Source of the DNA: Baffinella frigidus
Taxonomy: Eukaryota; Cryptophyceae; Cryptomonadales; Baffinellaceae
NCBI GenBank assembly: GCA_026770585.1
Contig: MU646470.1
Span: forward strand, 498,625 to 508,939
Reading direction: 5' to 3'
Length of the DNA stretch: 10,315 nucleotides
The position numbers were made by a program, and so were the translations under genes. This document shows, piece after piece, positions 1-6,700 of the stretch; position 1 is the stretch's first letter, and each line of letters starts with the position of its first letter. The notes below the pieces were generated by a model. That model worked only from the letters and a program-made list of their open reading frames with translations, was not told where the DNA came from and made no database searches.

Positions 1-88
1 TCCTCAAGTTGACCGACTATCCTCAAGTTGACCGACTATCCTCAAGTTGACCGACTATCCTCAAGTTGACCGACTATCCTCAAGTTGA
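1..88. repeat. 19-bp tandem repeat, about 4.6 copies
   Basis: The unit TCCTCAAGTTGACCGACTA is repeated four times without error, followed by a 12-base partial unit; the array probably continues before base 1. One reverse-complement copy of the unit lies at about 6367-6389. Its flank (GGTGACGGATGTGTACCACAC) also matches, inverted, the bases just after this array (about 89-125), so the array looks like a local expansion of part of an older dispersed repeat. There are no unique spacers between the units. Confidence 0.95.
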
Positions 89-560
89 CGTTCTGGGCCC
101 GCGGCACACACACCCGTCACCTCCGGAGTGCAAAATAGTCCGGGCTCGCCAAACTCGTGAGCCCACACAGGCTGAGACAGAGGTAGCTATCAACTAGAGG
201 CGGGTCCTGCGTCAGGCTCATACTCGCGGTGCGCCCAGACTGAGGCAGCGCAATGCCTTGCAGGAGCTGTCGTGTGGTACCCCTCCCAGGCTAACCAAAC
301 TGGTGAGCCCAAACTGAGTGAGGCAGCGCGGTTCCCTGGAGGAATTTGTAGAGCGACATTCTGCAGGAGCAACCCCGTTCTCACCAAATTGATGAAAAGA
401 GTCGCCAAATTGGTGAGCCCGAAAAGAGCGAGGCGGAGCGATACCCCACGAGGCTACCCATGGGCACAGAGTAAATACCGATTGTAAATGTGAGTAGTAA
501 TTTTCATATGCAAAGAATCTACATTCTTCTGTGACCGGACGAACAGCGGCCGGACACGTG
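89..560. repeat. Degenerate dispersed repeats with GTGAGCCC / GAGTGAGGCAG motifs
   Basis: I see no gene here. The stretch has several diverged copies of a short motif, roughly (C)ACCAAACTGGTGAGCCC followed by GAGTGAGGCAGCG (about 150-185, 285-330, 400-435). The same words recur at 2790-2910 and 6300-6410. Two spots, about 250-275 and 341-375, resemble the 3' edge of the exon at 649-704 and the first bases of its intron, read on the minus strand (GCTCCTGCA then CTACAAATTCCT). The last exon of the minus-strand OHCU decarboxylase would be expected on this side, but I could not find its usual C-terminal motif here. Confidence 0.5.
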
Positions 561-648
561 ACTAATTGCTAACTTTTGGCGTGTTTCGTGGCCAAAAATC
601 CAATAATTGACTTAGGAATTTGTGTAGAAGGGCAGCCTCGTGTGGTAC

Positions 649-704
649 CTTGCAGGAGCTTGAGCATTTCCTCGGCCGTCTTGCCGGTCGCGCACACAAT
701 GTAC
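649..704 (-). CDS. OHCU decarboxylase exon 6 (56 bp)
   Basis: On the minus strand the exon follows acceptor CTCGCAG (711-705) and ends before donor GTACCA (648-643). It completes an Arg codon split 2+1 with exon 5, then encodes YIVCATGKTAEEMLKLLQ and leaves one base, G, for the next codon. Family members have GF-YIVCATGK-..EEML.LL-.ARL here, so an Ala codon (G + CN) would fit the next exon. The following exon is not found between 1 and 648. The stop-free 569-949 minus reading that surrounds it is mostly intron read-through. Confidence 0.85.
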
Positions 705-3700
705 CTGCGAGAGTTTATGGATGAGGGGAAAGTGCTGTGTATCGAGGAGGTTGCCTGACGCGCATCCTGCCCTCGTGCTCTAAACCCTAAACCCCAAAAT
801 CTCACCCCCAAACCCCAAAATCTCAACCCCGAACCAAACCATTTCCCAAAAATGCGAATCCCTGAACGCTCACACCCAAACGTGAAGTCCGTTTTAGTCT
901 CGTAGCCCGCGCTGCCCTTGGACATCGTCACCCTTATCCGGGGAAACATATTTTTCCTTCATTTCCTGGCAACGAAATTTACTACACATATGGTTGAATA
1001 TTACTAGTAAGAACGAATTGTGTAGTAATTTTCGTTGCCAGGAAATGCAAGAAAAATGAGTTTCCCCGGATAAACACCGACCACATCCATCCCTTTCCCC
1101 CAAACGCCAATCCCTGAGACTAACGGCTAACGGCTAACGGCTAACGTCCAACGGCTCACGGCTAACCGCTGACCTCAACCCTAAAGTCTGCTCCCCTCAC
1201 CTGAAGCCCATCTTAGCCTCACAGTCCGCATTCCCCTTGGCCATTGCGGAAGTGGTCGTGTCCGAGGCCACGTCCATCCCTTTCCCCCAAACGCCAATCC
1301 TTAAATCTAACGGCTAACGGCTAACGGCTAACGTCCAACGGCTAACCGTTCGCCTAATCCCTGAACCCTAAAGTCTAACCCCCAAACCTGAAGCCCATCT
1401 TAGCCTCGTAGTCCGCATTCCCCTTGGTCATTGCGGAAGTGGTCGTGTCCGAGGCCACGTCCATCCCGGCCTGCTCCCCCGACGCCCACTTCTGCTCCGG
1501 GCAGGTTGCGCGGTTGAATGTTGGGGTTTTGTTTCATCTTTTTAATATTTTTTTTTTGGTTTTTTTTTTGTGTGTGTGGGGCTTGGGGTGTGGGATTTGG
1601 GGTGTGGGGTTTGGTGTTTGGAGTTTGGAGTTTGGAGTTTAGGGAGCAGGGTGTGGGGGATAGGGATCAGGGATTACGGTGCCATTGCAGGCGTGGTCGT
1701 GTCCGATGCCATGGACTTGTGAATTTTGGGGTTGAGAGTTGGGGTTTGGGGTTTGGGGTTTGGGGTTTGGGGTTTGGGGTTTGGGGTTTGGGATTTGGGG
1801 TGTGGGGAGCTGTGTTTGGGGAATAGGGATTAGGAATTAGGGTGCCTTTGGGGGATAGGGATTAAGGATTAGGGTCGCGGGCATGGCCGTGTCCGATGCC
1901 GCGAACCGCCGAGGGGTGAGGGTTGGGGGTTCAGGGTTCGGGGTTGTGGGTTGAGGGTTCAGGGTCGAGGGTTGAGGGCTCCTGAGACTCGGGAGTGCTA
2001 TAAATACTGTTGGGAGACGACCCCTTCTGCTCCGGAGGGTGTTGGGGATTAGGTTTGGGGTTTGAGGGATTAGGGTTTTAGGGGTAGGGGTAGACTCGAA
2101 AGGGGCCAGGAATTTTGAGGCGGAGGGATCTTGGGTTAGGGATTGGGGATTTGGGATTGGGGATGAGGGTTTAGGGATCTGGGGTTGGAGATTCGGGATT
2201 CGGATTTGGGTTTGGGGGATGGGTTTAGGGTTGAGGTCACGCCCATCCTGAAACTCTCAACCCTGAACCCTAAACTCTACACCCTACACCCTGCACCCTG
2301 GAACCCTAAACCCTAAACCCTGCAGATTACACCATAAACCCCAAACCTCAACCCCTAAATACTCAACTATGTATCCGGTGCAGGGAGAAGGTTGCAGGGA
2401 TTGGTGTAGGGGGTTTGGGGTTTAAGGTTTCAGGCTTTCGGGTTTCGGATTTCGGGTTTTGGGTTCAGGGTGTAGGGTGTAGGGTGTAGGGTGTAGGGTG
2501 TAGGGTGTAGGGTATAGGGCGTTGGGTGTAGGGTGTAGGGTGTAGGGTATAGGGTGTAGGGTGTAGGGTGTAGGGTGTAGGGTTCCAGGAGACGCACCCC
2601 GCCGTGGGCGGCCGCGCCTTTGTCGCCGATCTTGGGATGCGCGAGGAACGCCTGGGTTCGGGTGTCTGGGCGTTAGCAGCCACGCCATATCATGTATTTG
2701 CTAAGGACCGTTGAGCCGACCGACCTTAAGTTAACATTTCTTAGGTAAGTTAACATAGTCTAGCACGGCCCCAGTCTTTTTGGGCTCACTCCATTGGTGA
2801 GCCCGGGCTCTGTTTCACTCCAAAGTTGTTTCACTCCAAAGTTGACGGATTTGCACCGCATATCGAGGATGTCGACTCCAGAATAGTCCGAGAACCCGAG
2901 TGAGGCAGAGCTAGGAGACTTATCTCAGAAAACGAGTTCTAAAACTCGTTTTCTTAAGTCAATTCCCCTACAATTTTGTCAACTTATGCGGAGAGTAAAG
3001 AATAAGTTGACGAATTTTTAGGGGAATTGACTTAAGAAAACGAGTTTTAGAACTCGTTTTCTGAGATAAGCTAGGAGACGGCCGCAGCGGATCGCGTACT
3101 ACGGGGTTGTAGTTTGTACGGGGGGTGTTTCAGTTTGTACGGGGGGTGTCTTAGAAGTGGTACTGTGGCGCGAGTTGGACACGCCCGGTTTGGTCCGACA
3201 AGGCGTGGACCCACCACCGTGTCAGACACACCCGGGCGAGTGTCAGACACACCCGGGCGAGTGTCAGACACACCCGGGCGAGTGGTACACCCTCGTCCGG
3301 GAACACGTAGTTTTATTTTAAAATATCTGCACGAAAATTACTACACGATTGCTTCGGACATGACAAGCTGCGTAGTAATTTCATTGCCAGCTCTTGAAAG
3401 AAAAATGCGTGTTCCCAGATTAAACCGCTGCTGTCGTCTAGCTCTGCCTCAGTTACGCTGGGCTCCTTGTTAAATACATATAGACGCTCTTTGTATTGGA
3501 GCATTCGTACGGAGCCCTGGTCTGAATTTATTTAATGAGGAGCCCTGATTAACTGAGAAAGAGGTTGGTCGTCTGTACCTCGAGGATCTCGGCGCGGGCG
3601 CACGTCTTCCAGATCCTGTCCGACGCGATCACCATCGCCATCTTGCTCGTGTCTAAGTCGTTAGACGGACTGTATCCGGTACATCTTTAAATGGACTGTG

Positions 3701-6700
3701 TCCGGTACAAATCGTTTAAATGGACTGTATTAGTACAAATAGTTTAGATGGACTGTATCCGTGAAGCCCCCGGTGGCTGCTAAGTGGACCTCGAGGATCT
3801 CGGTGCGGGCGCACGTCTTCCAGATTTTGTCCGACGCGATCACGATCGCCATCTTGCTTGTGAACGGCCGCGCCTCCACCCGGACCAAACTGGGTGTGTC
3901 CAGCACGCTCTACAGTAGCACACCTAAAACACCCTCGTACAAACTAAAACACCCCCCGTACAAACTACAACTCCTTAGTACACAATCTGCTTCCCCCGGG
4001 CTCTTCCGTACCTCGAGGATCTCGGCGCGGGCGCACGTCTTCCAGATCTTGTCCGACGCGATGACCATCGCCATCTTGCTCGTGAACGGCCGCGCTTCCA
4101 CCATCGCCTGCCAGGTGTTTGGGGTCACACTCTCTCTCACACACTCTCTCTCTCACTCTCTCTCTCCCAGGTGACACACTCTCTCTCTCTCACTCTCTCT
4201 CCCAGGCGACACACTCTCTCTCATACACACACTCTCTCCCGGATGACACACTCTCTCACACACTCTCTCTCACACACTCTCTCTCTCTCTCGGGTGACAC
4301 ACTCTCTCACACACTCACGCTCACTCTCTCTCGAAGACACACACCCACGTGACCATCGCCATCTTGCTCGTCAACGGCCGCGCCTCCGCCATCGCCTGTC
4401 AAACTCTCTCTCTCTCTCTCTCTCTCGGGTGACACACTCTCTCTCACACACACACACTCTCTCTCTCTCGAGTGACACACACACAGTCTCTCTCTCGGGT
4501 GACACTCTCTCACACACTCACGCTCACTCTCTCTCAAAGACACACACCCGGGTGACCTTCGCCATCTTACTCGTGAACTTCCGCGCCTCCGCCATCGCCT
4601 ATCAAACACCAAACCTCGATTTTAGCCGTCAGAGACCGGCCCTTGAGAATCACCCGGAAATCCCTTTCCTACAGGTCAACTTTCCCCACACACCAAACCT
4701 CGATTTTAGCTGTGTGGACTGCCAGGGCCGTTTCATTCGATTTCGAACCACGCCAGCCTCGAAACGGTGCAAAGCACATCCTCGGTTTGCTCCACTAACG
4801 CGATGACCATCGCCGCCTTACTCGTGAACTTCCACGCCTCCGCCATCGCCTGTCCAAGAAGTTTCCGTTACCTTATCCGGAGGAACGCCCACCCGATGTC
4901 CCGACGGATTGCCTACCGTAGGGTCCTATCTCTGATCGCTTATGGGTTATTCAAAATCCCTTCGAAGTCCGCTGTGCGGCAATCGCGAAATCCTGGATGG
5001 TGTACTTTGGAATCCGGATGAGCCCCACCCTCGCCCCTCACAACTCGAGACTCGTTTGACCATCCGTAGGGACCTGCCCCACACGGGTTTTCATATGGAA
5101 AAAAAATTGGTTTGTAAACTTGGTTCAATAAGAATTACTTCACAGAACGATCTTCAGTGGTAATATTACACTGCCAGGCCGGAGTTTTGTTTTAGTCAAC
5201 TCACCTGCGAATGTGTAGTAAAGAAGTACACGTTCTGTGTACTTCATTTCTAAAATTGACATATTTGTGGGTGAATTGACTTTTACAAAAGCTCCGTCCT
5301 GGCTGTGTATCAAGCAAACGTGCAGTAATCTTGATTGAATCCAAGTTTATAAATTCAAAGTGTTTCCACACTGGATTGGATCCACCATCCAAGCTCTGGC
5401 TCAGTCTATTTGGTCTCACCACTTTGGTGAAACCAAAAATGGTCAGACCAGGTCCTTTACTTTCGTGAGACCAGGCGCTTTCCCGCCCCACAAGATTGTA
5501 TATCCTTATCCGGGGAAACCTATGTTTCTTTCATTCCCTGGCAACGAAAATTACTACACAGTTCGTTCGTACTAGTAATATTAAACCATCTGTGTAGTCA
5601 TTTTCGTTGCCAGGAAACGAGAAAAAAAATAGGGTTCCCCGGATAAATCCACCAGCTCGTGTCCCGCCCTCCCTCCCTCCCCTCAGAACCCAACCACTGA
5701 TACTTAATGGATCACACGCAGGAACCTGCGCCACCCCCCAACGGAACTCTAGCCCTGTCTCTCTCTATTTAAGCTCACCGATTTCGTTCTGAGGGTTGGG
5801 TTCTGAGGGGAGAACCCAACCACGGATACTTAGAGCGTTTGCGGTAATTGTTGTCCGTTTTGAACGTGCGATTTTCCATTTGCTCCCCCTCATTTGCTCC
5901 CCCCCCCGATTCATCATTTGCCCCCCCCCCCGATTCATTTGTACCAGAGAAGTGTCCATTTAAAACATTCAACGACCTTTACAACATTTTAAAAAACCGT
6001 AAAACCGGGAAATCGCACTTTCAAAACGGACAACAATTACCGCAAACGCTCTAATGGATCGTAGAGCGCTGTGCAGAGAAGTTGGCCACGGGAAATAATA
6101 GAAAATCGAGAAATTGGAGCCATTTTGTCAACTTCGGAGAAATTTAGAACCATGAATTTCTCAAAAGTGGTCAAAATGGCTCCAATGTCCCCATTTTTCT
6201 TATTTTTCGGTGGCCAACTTCTCTGCACAGCGCTCTACGCAGGAACCTGCGCCACCCCCCAACGGAACTCTAGCCCTGTCTCTGTCTAATCAAGCTCACC
6301 GATTTCGTGAGACCGGGCGCTGATCCGCGCCAAAGGTGACGGATGTGTACCACACACCCAGCATGTCAACTTGAGGATAGTCGGTCAACCCGAGTGAGGC
6401 AAGCCACAGGAGAATGCTAGAGGGGCCTGTTTAAAATCAATTTGCTTCCCAAAGTGGGTATTTTTGTAGTAAGTTGCGTTGATCGGTCACGTAACTATGC
6501 GAAATTTGGTCAACCCTGCTGGAAACAAGGAGCCGTCTTCCGCTGGTATAAATCTCATCTCCACAGAAGTATTAATCAATAGCTTTTAGGCAACGAAAAT
6601 TACCACACGATTTGCTCATAAAAGCAATAGTAAAGCATTTGTGTAGTAAATGTCGTTGCGCCAAAAGCATTTAATTACTACTTTTGTGGAGATGAAATCC

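Larger units (their letters stand above)
5812..6309. repeat. Tandem duplication, unit 2 (two MITE insertions)
   Basis: This unit matches 5684-5783 once two insertions, 5833-6051 and 6064-6235, are taken out. Its right part (CGCAGGAACCTGCGCCACCC onward) is almost identical to unit 1, so both insertions followed a recent duplication. Confidence 0.92.

Noticed and set aside
569-949. 126-codon minus-strand ORF containing YIVCATGK
   Set aside because: Only 18 codons match the OHCU decarboxylase family. The rest is telomere-like repeat and MITE edge; the match is bounded by good splice sites, so it is an exon, not a protein of this length.
1518-1826. ORF of about 100 residues rich in Gly, Val, Trp and Phe
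   Set aside because: It is a translation of TTTGGGG-type repeats.
3219-3281. Possible CRISPR-like array (also considered for 1-88)
   Set aside because: The repeats are directly adjacent with no unique spacers and no cas genes; these are minisatellites.
3579-4107. Mutually exclusive alternative exons
   Set aside because: Each partial copy lacks the acceptor or the donor, and the copies lack part of the fold, so they cannot replace the full exon. RNA data could still show unusual use.
4171-4806. 211-codon plus-strand ORF rich in Ser, Leu, His and Thr
   Set aside because: It is open because CT/CA microsatellite lacks stops in this frame; the coding signal in the same region is on the minus strand.
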